Position numbers and translations under genes: made by a program. From contig NZ_BMLT01000003.1 of assembly GCF_014645375.1 (NCBI RefSeq), positions 169,983-233,982 of the forward strand: DNA of 64,000 bases, written 5' to 3'. Below, piece by piece: positions 45,885 to 57,131 of this stretch. The notes beneath the pieces are model-generated. The model worked only from the letters and a program-made list of their open reading frames with translations, was not told the DNA's origin and searched no databases. Source of the DNA: Marinobacterium nitratireducens. GTDB taxonomy: Bacteria > Pseudomonadota > Gammaproteobacteria > Pseudomonadales > Balneatricaceae. The first letter of the stretch is position 1. The number at the start of each line of letters is the position of its first letter.

Positions 45885-46814
45885 TCAGACCTTCAAACCG
45901 CCAAAGCGTTTGTAGAAGGCGGGCGTCGGCTCCGGCAACGGTCCTTCGGCGGTTTCCATGCTTTCGCCGATGTAGACTTCCGAAGGTCCGCACACGAGGC
46001 TGTAGAGATTGCGGCAAAGCTGCCGCGCCGCCACCCCGCTCCAGTCCGGCGGCAGCAGCTCCGCCGGCAGCTGCGGATCGCGCAGCAACAGCTTGCGATA
46101 TTCGTGAATCATCAGTGTGCGGGCAATGAAACACTCCTGCGGATCCAGGCTGTCCTTGTTCTTCAACTCCTGCCAGACGGGCCTGAAGCGGTCGAGGAAC
46201 TGGCGATAACTGTCGGATATCTGGTCGAGGTTCCAGCATTCGCGCGACTGCTCGCGCAGTGCCCGGGACGAGCTGGTCTCGTTCTGGCGGGTTTCGAACA
46301 GGATACTGCCGTCCAGCGCGTCCAGCTCCTGCAGCGTATTGCGCAGCTCCAGCATATCGTAGTTGGGGGCGGCCATCAGCGTCGGCGAAAAGGCGCCAAA
46401 GCCCATCCACTGCAACTCGTCCCGCACTTCCTGGCGTTTCTCGGTGGGCAGCTGCGACAGTACCACCAGGCACCAACTGCCGTCCCACTCCGGCAGAACC
46501 GGTGCATAGATACGCTTGAACGCCTTGTCGAAACGGCGCCGCCCCTGGGACGTTACACTGTAGTAGGCGCGCCGTCCCACCTGCTCCGCCGACAGCCAGT
46601 TCTCTTCCTTGCTGAGACGAAACACCGATGTACGAACCAGCCGCTGATTGAGGCCAAGGGACTCCAGCACCTGGATCAGGCTACCGAGCCAGACCGTTCC
46701 GCCGCGGGGCGCGATGGCGTCGCCGAAGATGGTAATGATCAGGGAGCCGGCACGAATCGGCCGTTGCTGGCAAAACTGACGGACAAGCTCGTTCAGATGA
46801 CTGGAACTGCTCAT
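45885..46814 (-). CDS. paaX: PaaX-family repressor
   Basis: 309-residue transcriptional repressor of phenylacetate catabolism, normally relieved by phenylacetyl-CoA. The N-terminal winged HTH has the family signature RAGSLIITIFGDAIAPRGG and NQRLVRTSVFRLSKEENWL; a central domain (WDGSWCLVVLSQLPTEKRQ) and a C-terminal domain follow. Length matches PaaX. No paa catabolic genes occur in the window. It lies downstream of the QhpG-like gene on the same strand. QHNDH acting on phenylethylamine yields phenylacetaldehyde and then phenylacetate, a rationale for this proximity. Confidence 0.9.
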   Translation of the reverse strand: MSSSSHLNELVRQFCQQRPIRAGSLIITIFGDAIAPRGGTVWLGSLIQVLESLGLNQRLVRTSVFRLSKEENWLSAEQVGRRAYYSVTSQGRRRFDKAFKRIYAPVLPEWDGSWCLVVLSQLPTEKRQEVRDELQWMGFGAFSPTLMAAPNYDMLELRNTLQELDALDGSILFETRQNETSSSRALREQSRECWNLDQISDSYRQFLDRFRPVWQELKNKDSLDPQECFIARTLMIHEYRKLLLRDPQLPAELLPPDWSGVAARQLCRNLYSLVCGPSEVYIGESMETAEGPLPEPTPAFYKRFGGLKV

Positions 46815-46920
46815 GGGCGCGGGGAATCCATCCAGATGGAAAGTCTGGCGCTAATTTTATAGAGCCGGTTGTGCGGATGCAAAACAGCGGTTTCCGATAC
46901 CGGGACGGCGGTCTGTACCT

Positions 46921-47022
46921 GGGAGCGCCGCCCCGGTTCGAACAGGAATGCTCCGGCGTAGATACTAACGTTTCAGGAAGTAACGGCCGTGCCAACTTTG
47001 TTCGCTGCGGGGCGCAGCTCCC
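46921..47022. repeat. GTAGGAGC-type intergenic repeat, diverged copy 3
   Basis: GGGAGCGCCGCCCC (46921-46934) is mirrored by GGGGCGCAGCTCCC (47009-47022). The interior shares GTGCCAA and TTCGC with the copies near 17.2 kb. It lies immediately beyond the stop of the flavoprotein gene. Confidence 0.55.
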
Positions 47023-47027
47023 ACGGG

Positions 47028-48365
47028 TCAGATCCAGCCCTGGTGCCGAATCCACATCAGCAGTTGCGGTGCCAGTGCCTTTTTCTCGCCCAGCACGGCG
47101 GCCAGCAGGTGCTCCGGATTCTCGCCGGGGCGAGCGCTGCGCAGTGCGCGCAGCAGCGGTGCCAGCGGTAGCCCCTGCAGGTGCCAGATGCCGAGCGGCT
47201 GGTCGGGTGTCACCACCACCTCGGCCTCGCGAATGAGATCGTTCTCCACCACAGGACGGCGGGCGATGCTGACGTCCCGGGGCTTGACCGCCTGATGAAT
47301 CGGGGCCTGGTCGGGCCAGTCCCGGCGTCGACGCCAGAACGGCTCCTCTGCGAACAGGGTTTCCTGGGCGTAGAAATCCCGGCCGATGCGGGCGAAGCGG
47401 AAAAACAGTTCCTCGATACGGGCGCGATGAAAGGCCCGGGCCAGACCGGCGCGCTGCGGTTGTTGCAAAAGCGTATTGATCACCGCCGGCGCCTGCATTG
47501 CGCTCGACAATGACTGGAATATGCCGTTGCCCGACAACGGATCCACCGCCATCGCCGCGTCGCCGACGCGAATCCAGTCTGCCCCCACCGGCTCCCGGCA
47601 CAGCGTCGGTGTGCTGGTGCGGGCGTGCAGTTCGCCGGTCGGCTCTGCGCCATCGATAAAGGGCGCCGCCATTTCGAGTGGCCGGATACGGCTGTTGCAG
47701 TGCTCGACCAGCCGATCCTTCGGCGGCAGGTCGGCACTGGCAACGTCGAGGGTCAGCTGCAGGTAGCGCCGCCCGTCAGCGGTGGCGGCCATCCAGGCCC
47801 AGCCATCGGCACAGCTCTGGACCGCGGTGCGCGGCGTCATCTCGGGCCCCGCCCAGTACTGCAGCAGGCTCAGGGTCTCGGGCCCGCGCAGGCGCTCGAG
47901 TCCGCTGCCCGGCGCCGCGCGGCCACGCGCCTCGACGAGAAAAATGCCCTGCAAAGTACGACTTCCGCTATCGGCCACGACCTCGACCCGGTAGCCATCG
48001 TCACCGCGTGTCACCCCGCGGACACGGCCCGACACCAATTCGACGCCGTTGCGTTCAAGATCGATCAGGACGCCGCGATCGAACTCGCTCCGTATCACCA
48101 GCCTTTCGGTATTGGCGGCGCTGCTCTCGCCGCTCCAGTGGACGCTGCGCGGAGTCGGCGCGGGCAGCGATTTCAGCGCGGCGTCGAAGCCGGCTCCGCG
48201 CAGACCGTCCACCACCCGCTCTGAAATCCCTTCTACCGCGGCGAAAGGCCGCGGCTCACTGATGACGCACACCGAATAGCCGATGCGACGCAGTCCGAGC
48301 GCAACCGCTCCACCGGCGGGTCCAGCGCCCAGCACCAGTATCTTGCCAGCCTGGCTTGTATCCAT
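47028..48365 (-). CDS. qhpG: FAD-dependent monooxygenase, probable QhpG
   Basis: 445-residue flavoprotein. The N-terminal dinucleotide motif is VLGAGPAGGAV, and a GDAAMAVDPLSGNGIF motif closes the FAD site, as in tryptophan-halogenase/PHBH-type monooxygenases. QhpG is the flavoprotein that hydroxylates the gamma-subunit tryptophan before CTQ forms; this protein fits in size, fold and conserved C-terminal region by recollection, not alignment. It is encoded 43 kb from qhpADCB rather than beside it. The ATG at 48365 has GGGAGG 6 bp upstream. An unrelated single-component FAD monooxygenase remains possible, but the QHNDH operon and the PaaX neighbour favour QhpG. Confidence 0.68.
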   Translation of the reverse strand: MDTSQAGKILVLGAGPAGGAVALGLRRIGYSVCVISEPRPFAAVEGISERVVDGLRGAGFDAALKSLPAPTPRSVHWSGESSAANTERLVIRSEFDRGVLIDLERNGVELVSGRVRGVTRGDDGYRVEVVADSGSRTLQGIFLVEARGRAAPGSGLERLRGPETLSLLQYWAGPEMTPRTAVQSCADGWAWMAATADGRRYLQLTLDVASADLPPKDRLVEHCNSRIRPLEMAAPFIDGAEPTGELHARTSTPTLCREPVGADWIRVGDAAMAVDPLSGNGIFQSLSSAMQAPAVINTLLQQPQRAGLARAFHRARIEELFFRFARIGRDFYAQETLFAEEPFWRRRRDWPDQAPIHQAVKPRDVSIARRPVVENDLIREAEVVVTPDQPLGIWHLQGLPLAPLLRALRSARPGENPEHLLAAVLGEKKALAPQLLMWIRHQGWI

Positions 48366-48559
48366 CCGTCCTCCCGAAACGATTTGCAGTGCCGGTCTAA
48401 AAAGGACCACATGGTACTCCTGCCGCTGGCAGGTACAAGGAGCTGCGATGGATTTTATGCTGCAGCGCACAAATCAATCGTTACAACCGGTGCAAACCAC
48501 ATTGTGAAAAGGTCCGTCCATTAAGGAACCGGGGGAGAGCGATAAGTTCCGGGCTGGCA

Positions 48560-49699
48560 TCAACGCCGCTCGGCCAGTTTCCAGACGGCGGCGATATTGC
48601 GCGCGCTGCGAAACAGGTTATCGGACGCGGATTCCAGCGCCTCGGGCAGCGTGACGATACCGGGAACGATGCTGAACAGCGCGTCGATACCGAAATCGTG
48701 AACGCAGTCGGAGTCGGCCGAGACCGAACCCGCCAGCGCGATCACCGGAATGCCCTGCAGGCGTGCTCGCCGGCTGACGCCAACCGGCGTCTTGCCGCGC
48801 ACGGTCTGGCTGTCGATCCGGCCCTCACCGGTGATCACCAGGTCGACGCCGTCGAGCTTGCGATCGATATCGACGGCATCGAGCACGATGTCGATACCCG
48901 GCTTGAGACGCGCGTCGAAGAAGGCGAGAAAGGCACCGCCCAGCCCGCCGGCCGCGCCGGCCCCGGGGATATCGTTGATCGCCTTGCCATTGGTCTTTTC
49001 CACCACGCGGGCGAAATTGGCCAGACAGGCGTCGAGTTTCCTGACCATTTCAGGATCGGCGCCCTTCTGCGGGCCGAATACCGCCGAAGCGCCGTTTTCG
49101 CCGGTCAACGGATTGTCGACGTCACAGGCGACTTCGAAACGGGTCTCGGCAAGACGGGGGTCAAGCCCCTCGAGATCGATCCGCGCCAGGCGCTCGAGCC
49201 CGCCGCCTCCTTGCGGGATTTCCTGTCCTTCCCCGTCGAGCAGGCGGGCACCCAGCGCCTGCAGCAGGCCAGCTCCGGCGTCGTTGGTGGCGCTGCCCCC
49301 GAGGCCAACGATGATATGTCGCGCTCCCTTGTCCAGCGCAGCCCGAATCAGCTCGCCCGTTCCGCGACTGGTCGCCAGCCAGGGGTTACGATCCGCGGCA
49401 GGCACGCGGTCCAGGCCGGAGGCTGCCGCCGATTCGATCACCGCGGTTTCACCATCGCCAAGGCGCCCCCAGACGGCGTCGAGCTCGGTTCCCAGGGGCC
49501 CGGTCACCCGATCGGTGTAGGACTCGCCTCCGGTGGCCGCCACCAGCGCCTCGGTGGTTCCCTCGCCACCATCCGCGACCGGGACCAGTACCAGCTCGGC
49601 GTCCGGGTAGATCGCCTGGAAGCCCTGACCGATGGCGCTGGCGGCCTGCTCGGCGCTCAGGCTTTCCTTGAACGAGTCGGGTGCGATCAGGATTTTCAT
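48560..49699 (-). CDS. glxK: Glycerate 2-kinase (GarK/GlxK family)
   Basis: 379-residue kinase phosphorylating D-glycerate with ATP to 2-phosphoglycerate. Family marks are the start MKILIAPDSFKESLSA, VPVADGGEGTTEALV, the phosphate loop IIVGLGGSATNDAGAG and a DLVITGEGRIDSQT segment. It is the last step of glyoxylate, tartronate and glucarate breakdown into glycolysis. Its product is the enolase substrate, and enolase and pyruvate kinase are encoded 1.5-5.5 kb away. The CdaR-type regulator gene lies immediately upstream on the same strand. Confidence 0.94.
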   Translation of the reverse strand: MKILIAPDSFKESLSAEQAASAIGQGFQAIYPDAELVLVPVADGGEGTTEALVAATGGESYTDRVTGPLGTELDAVWGRLGDGETAVIESAAASGLDRVPAADRNPWLATSRGTGELIRAALDKGARHIIVGLGGSATNDAGAGLLQALGARLLDGEGQEIPQGGGGLERLARIDLEGLDPRLAETRFEVACDVDNPLTGENGASAVFGPQKGADPEMVRKLDACLANFARVVEKTNGKAINDIPGAGAAGGLGGAFLAFFDARLKPGIDIVLDAVDIDRKLDGVDLVITGEGRIDSQTVRGKTPVGVSRRARLQGIPVIALAGSVSADSDCVHDFGIDALFSIVPGIVTLPEALESASDNLFRSARNIAAVWKLAERR

Positions 49700-49829
49700 G
49701 GTCGTTTTTCCGTTTTTGTCTGTTTCGGCAATAGTGGCACAGCCCCGGGGTCATCGCTTTATTCCGGGCGACAAATGAGTTTCGGCCGACAGCCAGAAGT
49801 TTTGGTCATTTGCACAAAAACATGAAAAC

Positions 49830-50975
49830 TCAGTCGTCCCGCCGGCGCAGACCGTCGAGCCGCTTCGCCACCACCAGCTGCAGCAGGTCATCGGGCCTGT
49901 TCAGATCCAGCGCCAGCGCCGTGGCGAGCTTGTCGAGCCGGTAGCGAAGCGTATTGCGGTGAATGTGCAGGCGCTCGCTGGTGCGGCCGAAATCGAGCTG
50001 CTCCTCGAGGTAAACATTGAGAGTCTTCTCCAGCACACCCTGGCGGTCCTGACCCCGCAGCCGCTCGAGGACCTGCACCAGCCGGGCGCCCGCCCAGCTG
50101 TCTCGCGCCTCGAACAGCAGCAGGTCGAGCGCCATATCGCCGGCCTCGCAATAACGCAGTTCGGGCGATCGCCGCGCGGCCACGTCCAGAGCCCGGACAG
50201 CGAGCTGGTAGGAACCCGACAAACCATCGGCACCGGGCAGGTAGTCGCCAACCGCCAGCCGCACGGCGTCGCCGAACGGCCGGCATTCGGACACCAGCAG
50301 TCGCCTGAGGCGCTGCCGGTCCCAGCCTGCGCCCTGCTCGAGCCTGACCGGATACAGCAGCACCAGCTGGCGCGCAGACAGCATCGCGCCCAGTACCTCG
50401 CCCTGCCCGGCCTCCCGCTCCGCGAGCCAGCGCTGCAACTGCGCCGGTGACTGCGCACCGGCATCAGCGGTCAGCTCCAGCACCACCGCCACCCGAGGTA
50501 CGCGAAGGTCCAGCCCAAGCCGGGCGACCCGGTCCTCGAACAGCGAATCGCGCCGCCCTCCTTCTATCAACCGCAGAACCACCGCCTCGCGCTGGCGCCT
50601 ATCCCACTGTACCTGGGCCGTCAGCGCCGCCTGCTCGACCACCAGCTCCGCCGTCATTACCACCAGATCGGCGAACCGGCGCACCTCTTCCGGATCACCG
50701 GTAATACCGACCACACCGACGATCTCTCCCTGACTGAAGATCGGCAGATTGACACCGCCGCGTACGCCACGCAGCTTGCCTTCCTGACCGTGTTCAATAT
50801 CGACTTCGCCATGGCTGCTGAGCACGTTCAGCGCTCCCTCGTGCAACTGCTCCAGACGCGCCGGGTCGCCGGAGCCGATGATCACCCCCTGATGATCCAT
50901 GACGTTGACGTTGCAGCCGGTGATCTTCATCGCCCGGTCGACGATTTTCTGCGCCATGTGGTGATCGATGTACAT
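49830..50975 (-). CDS. CdaR/PucR-type sugar-diacid regulator
   Basis: 381-residue activator. An N-terminal sugar-diacid recognition domain ([38 protein letters not shown]) is followed by a GGDEF-like linker domain and a C-terminal PucR-type HTH ([20 protein letters not shown]). In enteric bacteria CdaR senses glycerate and induces garK-type genes, matching the neighbour glxK, 130 bp downstream. The ATG at 50975 has GAGGAG 8 bp upstream; longer in-frame reading runs antisense through the pyruvate kinase gene and is rejected. It is divergent from pyk, so it could control both sides. Confidence 0.9.
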   Translation of the reverse strand: MYIDHHMAQKIVDRAMKITGCNVNVMDHQGVIIGSGDPARLEQLHEGALNVLSSHGEVDIEHGQEGKLRGVRGGVNLPIFSQGEIVGVVGITGDPEEVRRFADLVVMTAELVVEQAALTAQVQWDRRQREAVVLRLIEGGRRDSLFEDRVARLGLDLRVPRVAVVLELTADAGAQSPAQLQRWLAEREAGQGEVLGAMLSARQLVLLYPVRLEQGAGWDRQRLRRLLVSECRPFGDAVRLAVGDYLPGADGLSGSYQLAVRALDVAARRSPELRYCEAGDMALDLLLFEARDSWAGARLVQVLERLRGQDRQGVLEKTLNVYLEEQLDFGRTSERLHIHRNTLRYRLDKLATALALDLNRPDDLLQLVVAKRLDGLRRRDD

Positions 50976-51159
50976 CTGCAACTCCTCAGTCGATACAACC
51001 CCATCTTGCCGCACGCAGGACTCGCGCGAAAGCCCACTTTTGTACTCCTGCACAAAAAAGAACGGCAACGGAGGCCTATTTTCTGTCCCGGGGCCGAGGC
51101 TGCCAAGGGCAGGAAAGCCGATAATCGCCGTATCAATTTTTATCGGACCAGGTGCTGAA

Positions 51160-52605
51160 ATGAGAAGAACCAAGATAGTCGCCACCCTTGGACCCGCCAG
51201 CGAAAGCCCGGCGCAGATCGCCCGCCTGATCGAGGCCGGCGTCGACGTCGTGCGACTCAACTTTTCCCACGGCTCGATCGAGGAACACAGCGAGCGCGCC
51301 CGCCTCGTTCGCGAAGCCGCCCAGGCCCGGGGACGGCACGTTGCCATCCTCGGCGACCTGCAGGGACCCAAGATCCGTATCGCGCGTTTTCGCGACGGCA
51401 AGATCAGGCTCGAGGTTGGCGACCGCTTCATCCTGGATGCCGAACTGCCGCGCGACGAGGGTACGGTCGAGCGGGTCGGTCTCGACTACAAGGCGCTGGC
51501 CCGCGACTGCGCGCCCGGCGATATCCTGCTGCTCGATGATGGCCGCATCGTGCTGAAAGTGGACCAAATCCGCGGCGCCGAGGTGTTCTGCACCGTAACG
51601 GTGGGCGGCACCCTTTCGAACAACAAGGGCATCAACCGCCAGGGGGGCGGTCTCTCGGCCGACGCCCTGACCGAAAAGGACAAGCGCGATATCGAGGCGG
51701 CGCAGCAGATCGACGTCGACTATCTGGCCGTTTCCTTCCCCCGCAGCGGCGACGATATCCGTTACGCCCGGGAACTGCTGACGGCTGCCGGCGGCAAGGC
51801 CGGGATCATCGCCAAGATCGAGCGCGCGGAAGCGGTCAGCAGTACCGAAGCGCTGGACGGCATCATCGACGCGTCCGACGGCGTGATGGTCGCGCGCGGC
51901 GACCTCGGCGTCGAGATCGGGGACGCCGAGCTGATCGGCGTGCAGAAACAGATCATCGAGCGCGCGCGCAAGCGCAACAAGGTCGTGATCACCGCCACCC
52001 AGATGATGGAGTCGATGATCACCAGCCCGATGCCAACCCGCGCCGAGGTCTCCGACGTTGCCAACGCGGTTCTCGACGGTACCGACGCGGTCATGCTGTC
52101 GGCCGAAACCGCGGCGGGCGAATATCCGGTCGAAGCGGTCGAAGCCATGGTCCGGGTCATCGGCGGCGCCGAGAAGCATCCTCGCCTGCGCAGCTCGCGT
52201 CATCGCATGGACCAGACCTTCAGCCGCATGGACGAAACCATTGGCCTTGCGGCCATGTACGCCGCCAATCACCTCGAGGGCGTCAAGGCGCTGCTCTGCA
52301 TGACCGAGACCGGCGCCACCCCGCTGCTGATGTCGCGGATGAGCTCGGGTCTGCCGATCTTCGCGCTGAGCCCCTGGACCGACACGCTGAACCGCACGGC
52401 ACTGTACCGCGGCGTCTGCCCGCTGCAGTTCGACGCCAGCGAAATCCCCAGCCAGACGGTCAACCAGCGCGCAGTGGACCAGCTGCGCGATCTCGGCGAA
52501 GTGAAGGACGGTGACCTGGTGGTGATTACCAAGGGCGACTACCTCAATGTGCACGGCGGCACCAATACCCTGAAAATCGTGCGCGTTGGCGATGAGGTAC
52601 GGTGA
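51160..52605 (+). CDS. pyk: Pyruvate kinase
   Basis: 481-residue glycolytic enzyme converting phosphoenolpyruvate and ADP to pyruvate and ATP. It begins [14 protein letters not shown] with RLNFSHG following; the catalytic lysine is in [12 protein letters not shown], the metal site in [14 protein letters not shown], and the C-terminal domain starts near residue 350. Length suits the PykA type. It is divergent from the CdaR-type regulator and, with glxK and eno, completes glycerate to pyruvate. The ATG at 51160 begins the family alignment; the upstream in-frame stretch overlaps the regulator gene antisense. Confidence 0.96.
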   Translation: MRRTKIVATLGPASESPAQIARLIEAGVDVVRLNFSHGSIEEHSERARLVREAAQARGRHVAILGDLQGPKIRIARFRDGKIRLEVGDRFILDAELPRDEGTVERVGLDYKALARDCAPGDILLLDDGRIVLKVDQIRGAEVFCTVTVGGTLSNNKGINRQGGGLSADALTEKDKRDIEAAQQIDVDYLAVSFPRSGDDIRYARELLTAAGGKAGIIAKIERAEAVSSTEALDGIIDASDGVMVARGDLGVEIGDAELIGVQKQIIERARKRNKVVITATQMMESMITSPMPTRAEVSDVANAVLDGTDAVMLSAETAAGEYPVEAVEAMVRVIGGAEKHPRLRSSRHRMDQTFSRMDETIGLAAMYAANHLEGVKALLCMTETGATPLLMSRMSSGLPIFALSPWTDTLNRTALYRGVCPLQFDASEIPSQTVNQRAVDQLRDLGEVKDGDLVVITKGDYLNVHGGTNTLKIVRVGDEVR

Positions 52606-54123
<1,518 letters not shown>

Positions 54124-54161
54124 CACGCCTGGCCGCCCCTTTGCGGTGCGGCCATACTCAC

Positions 54162-54248
54162 ATGTACAGCGCAGCACTAATGCTGACAGCCGCTCTGTTG
54201 GCTACCACGGTCGTGCCGGCCAACGAGCAGGATGCGCCATCCGACTAG
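54162..54248 (+). CDS. Possible 28-residue secreted or membrane peptide
   Basis: Short frame beginning MYSAALMLTAALLATTVVPA: a hydrophobic segment followed by an acidic tail NEQDAPSD, like a signal peptide with a short remnant. It lies between eno and its terminator. There is no clear ribosome site, so it may be non-coding or a decayed gene end. Confidence 0.25.
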   Translation: MYSAALMLTAALLATTVVPANEQDAPSD

Positions 54249-54270
54249 CCGCTGGCGCCCAGGACCTGCG

Positions 54271-54303
54271 AGCCCCTACAACGGAAGTTGTAGGGGCTTT
54301 GTC
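54271..54303 (+). terminator. Rho-independent terminator of the pyk-eno region
   Basis: AGCCCCTACAAC (54271-54282) and GTTGTAGGGGCT (54287-54298) form a perfect 12-bp stem with a GGAA loop followed by TTTGT. It is the strongest terminator in the window. Confidence 0.9.
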
Positions 54304-54383
54304 ATGCAAAAGCGTTATGATCGAAAGTTCCGGTTTTGTGATGTTCGACCCGCGACCGCCCCGGTAAACCAGAGCAAAGCATC

Positions 54384-54418
54384 GCCCCCGTAGCTGAACG
54401 GTTACGCCTGCGCGAGCC
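54384..54418 (+). other. tRNA-like 5' fragment
   Basis: GCCCCCGTAGCTGAACGGTT resembles the acceptor and D-arm of a tRNA gene, but no anticodon arm, T-arm or matching CGGGGGC follows. The remaining gap to the thiolase gene shows nothing else. It could be chance or a tRNA remnant. Confidence 0.25.
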
Positions 54419-54526
54419 ATGCCGGCGCCACCGGATGATCGCCGGCCCAGGCCCGGCAATCATGCGCCCGGGTCGATCGACGTTAGCGAAATGCCGGCTA
54501 CAAGACTACAACTGGAGATGCGAACC

Positions 54527-55708
54527 ATGAGTCATGACGTCGTTGTATTGAGTGCCGCCCGATCCGCCATCGGAACCTTCGGTGGCGGCCTCAGCCAGAT
54601 CGAGCCGGCCGAGCTCGCCGGCCAGGTGATGAAAGCCGCCGTCGAACGCTCGACGGTAGACCCGCAGCAGATCAACTACGTGACCGCCGGTCACTGCATT
54701 CCCACCGACTCGCGCTACGCCTACGTTGCACGCGTCGCCTCGATCCAGGCCGGCCTGCCGATGGAATCCGTGGCGATGGCGGTCAACCGCCTGTGCAGCT
54801 CAGGCCTGCAGGCGATCGTCTCGACTTCACAGTCGATCATGCTCGGCGATTGCGAATACGGCATCGGCGGCGGTGTCGAGGTCATGTCACGCGCAGGGTA
54901 TCTGTCACCGGCGATGCGTTCCGGCGCACGCATGGGCGACACTTCGATGATCGACATGATGGTCGCGGCCCTCAACGATCCGTTCGGCGTCGGGCACATG
55001 GGCATCACCGCCGAGAACCTGGCGGAAAAATGGAACCTGAGCCGCGAGGAACAGGACGCATTCGCCGTCGAATCCCACCGCCGCGCGGCGCTGGCAATCG
55101 AAGAGGGTCGCTTCAAGTCGCAGATCGTGCCGGTCACCCTCAAAACCCGCAAGGGCGACGTCACCTTCGAGACCGACGAACACGTCAAACCGGGCACCAG
55201 CCTCGGAACCCTGGCGAAGATGCGCCCGGCGTTCAAGAAGGACGGCACCGTGACCGCAGGCAATGCCTCCGGCATCAACGACGGCGCCGCCTTCATGGTG
55301 CTGGCCAATGCCGAGACGGCAGCGAAGGCCGGCCAGACCCCTATAGCACGTCTGGTCTCCTACGCCGTCGCCGGCGTGCCCAACCATATCATGGGAGAGG
55401 GCCCTATCCCGGCGTCACGCCTGGCGCTGAAAAAGGCCGGTCTCTCGCTGGATCAGATGGACGTGATCGAGTCCAACGAAGCCTTCGCGGCCCAGGCACT
55501 GGCAGTGGCCAAAGGACTGGAACTGGATCTCGAGAAAACCAACCCCAACGGCGGCGCCATCGCGCTGGGTCACCCGGTTGGCTGCTCCGGCGCCTTTATA
55601 GCGACCAAGGCCATCTACGAGCTGCAGCGCATCAATGGCAAGTACGCGCTGGTCACCATGTGCATCGGCGGTGGACAGGGAATCGCCGTAGTGTTCGAGC
55701 GACTCTGA
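54527..55708 (+). CDS. Acetyl-CoA acetyltransferase (thiolase)
   Basis: 393-residue thiolase catalysing acetyl-CoA condensation or beta-ketoacyl-CoA cleavage. The nucleophile is C90 in NRLCSSGLQAI; the C-terminal catalytic pair is H349 (ALGHPVGCSG) and C379 (TMCIGGGQG). It starts SHDVVVLSAARSAIGTFGG. Biosynthetic PhbA/AtoB type is most likely from length and N-terminus. It stands alone, with no beta-oxidation or PHB partners adjacent, convergent with the KAS III gene. GGAG lies about 10 bp before the ATG. Confidence 0.95.
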   Translation: MSHDVVVLSAARSAIGTFGGGLSQIEPAELAGQVMKAAVERSTVDPQQINYVTAGHCIPTDSRYAYVARVASIQAGLPMESVAMAVNRLCSSGLQAIVSTSQSIMLGDCEYGIGGGVEVMSRAGYLSPAMRSGARMGDTSMIDMMVAALNDPFGVGHMGITAENLAEKWNLSREEQDAFAVESHRRAALAIEEGRFKSQIVPVTLKTRKGDVTFETDEHVKPGTSLGTLAKMRPAFKKDGTVTAGNASGINDGAAFMVLANAETAAKAGQTPIARLVSYAVAGVPNHIMGEGPIPASRLALKKAGLSLDQMDVIESNEAFAAQALAVAKGLELDLEKTNPNGGAIALGHPVGCSGAFIATKAIYELQRINGKYALVTMCIGGGQGIAVVFERL

Positions 55709-55725
55709 CAGCAAGGCACCCGTAG

Positions 55726-55792
55726 GGTGGGTTAGCGCCGCAAAGGCAGGGGGACCGGACCGGCACCGTGATCATGCGGCGCGTAACCCACC
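55726..55792. repeat. GTGGGTT-type inverted repeat between convergent genes
   Basis: GGTGGGTTAGCGCCGC (55726-55741) is mirrored by GCGGCGCGTAACCCACC (55776-55792) around a 34-bp centre. It lies between the stops of the thiolase and KAS III genes and could end both transcripts. Related to 89-119 and 43550-43582. Confidence 0.65.
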
Positions 55793-55799
55793 ACACAAG

Positions 55800-56921
55800 T
55801 CAAAGGCGTTTTACGATCACGCTGCCGATGGAGTAACCGGCACCGAAGGAACAGATCACGCCGACGTCGCCACTTCTGAGGTCATCATGGTAGCGGTGGA
55901 AGGCAATGATCGAGCCGGCGGAACTGGTATTGGCGAACTCATCCAGAATGACCGGCGACTCGCTGGGGCTGAAGTCGCGACCCAGCACACGCTTGGCGAT
56001 AAGGTCGTTCATGTTGATGTTGGCCTGGTGCAGCCACAAACGCTTGAGGTCTTCGACTTCAAGCCCCTGCGCTTCCCGGTGGCTGTTGATCTGCTCCGCC
56101 ACCATCGGACAGACTTCCTTGAACACCTTGCGCCCTTCCTGACGGAACAGCTTGTCGCGCTTGCCGATACCGGACTCGTCGCAACGGTTGAGGAAGCCGA
56201 AATTGTTACGGATCGCGCTGGAAAAACGGGTTTGCAGACGGGTGCTGAGAATCTCGAAGGCACTGTCCACGCTACAGGTTTCCGGCGTTTCGATCACCAC
56301 CGCCGTAGCCACGTCGCCAAAGATGAAATGACAGTCCCGGTCGCGCCACTCCAGGTGAGCCGAGGTGATTTCCGGGCTGACGACCACCATACAGCGAGCG
56401 GAACCGCTGCGCACGGCATCGGCGGCGGTCTGGATACCGAAGGTCGCCGACGAGCAGGCGACATTCAGGTCATAGGCGAAACCGCCCGCGCCGATGGCCT
56501 GCTGGATTTCGATGGCAACCGCCGGATAGGCGCGCTGCATGTTGGAACAGGCCACGATGATGCCGTCGACGTCGGCTGCGGTCTTGCCGGCCTTTTCCAG
56601 CGCCTCGCGCACCGCCGCCACACCGATTTCGGCCTGGATGCCCAATTCGTCGTCGGCCCGCTCCGGAATGATCGGTGCCATGCGCTCAGGATCCAGCACA
56701 CCGCTCTTGTTGATCACATAGCGCGACTTGATACCCGACGCTTTCTCGATGAACTCGACGCTGGAAGGCGCCAGCGGCGACATTTCGCCGGACTCAATGG
56801 CTGCGGCGTTCGCCGCGTTGGTACGCTCGACGTACGCATTGAACGATTCGACCAGCTCTTCGTTACTGATGGCTTCCGCTGGGACGAACAACCCCGTGCC
56901 ACTGATCACAACACGCTGCAT
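55800..56921 (-). CDS. Beta-ketoacyl-ACP synthase III family protein (PA3286-like)
   Basis: 373-residue KAS III. Catalytic triad: C156 in [14 protein letters not shown]298 in [12 protein letters not shown]331 in [10 protein letters not shown]. Its length and long insertion after residue 35 match the Pseudomonas aeruginosa PA3286 type, which condenses medium-chain acyl-CoA (C8) with malonyl-ACP and so feeds beta-oxidation products into fatty acid synthesis. This assignment rests on remembered resemblance. It is divergent from an AraC regulator. Confidence 0.88.
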   Translation of the reverse strand: MQRVVISGTGLFVPAEAISNEELVESFNAYVERTNAANAAAIESGEMSPLAPSSVEFIEKASGIKSRYVINKSGVLDPERMAPIIPERADDELGIQAEIGVAAVREALEKAGKTAADVDGIIVACSNMQRAYPAVAIEIQQAIGAGGFAYDLNVACSSATFGIQTAADAVRSGSARCMVVVSPEITSAHLEWRDRDCHFIFGDVATAVVIETPETCSVDSAFEILSTRLQTRFSSAIRNNFGFLNRCDESGIGKRDKLFRQEGRKVFKEVCPMVAEQINSHREAQGLEVEDLKRLWLHQANINMNDLIAKRVLGRDFSPSESPVILDEFANTSSAGSIIAFHRYHDDLRSGDVGVICSFGAGYSIGSVIVKRL

Positions 56922-57131
56922 AAAAACCTCGAAAAATAGGGGATTTTACCTAAACCTCTGCATTCTAGCAGGATGTTTGCAACAAAGCCCCTGCCGATCC
57001 GGAAATCCCCCCAAAGCGCGCCGTTGCCGACCTGGCGTAGCCGGACTGGCATATACCGCTGCGGATTGACGCCAGGTGAAACCTCTAACCATAATGCGCA
57101 GCTACATCCGGCCAGCAGTTGCAACTTGCCC

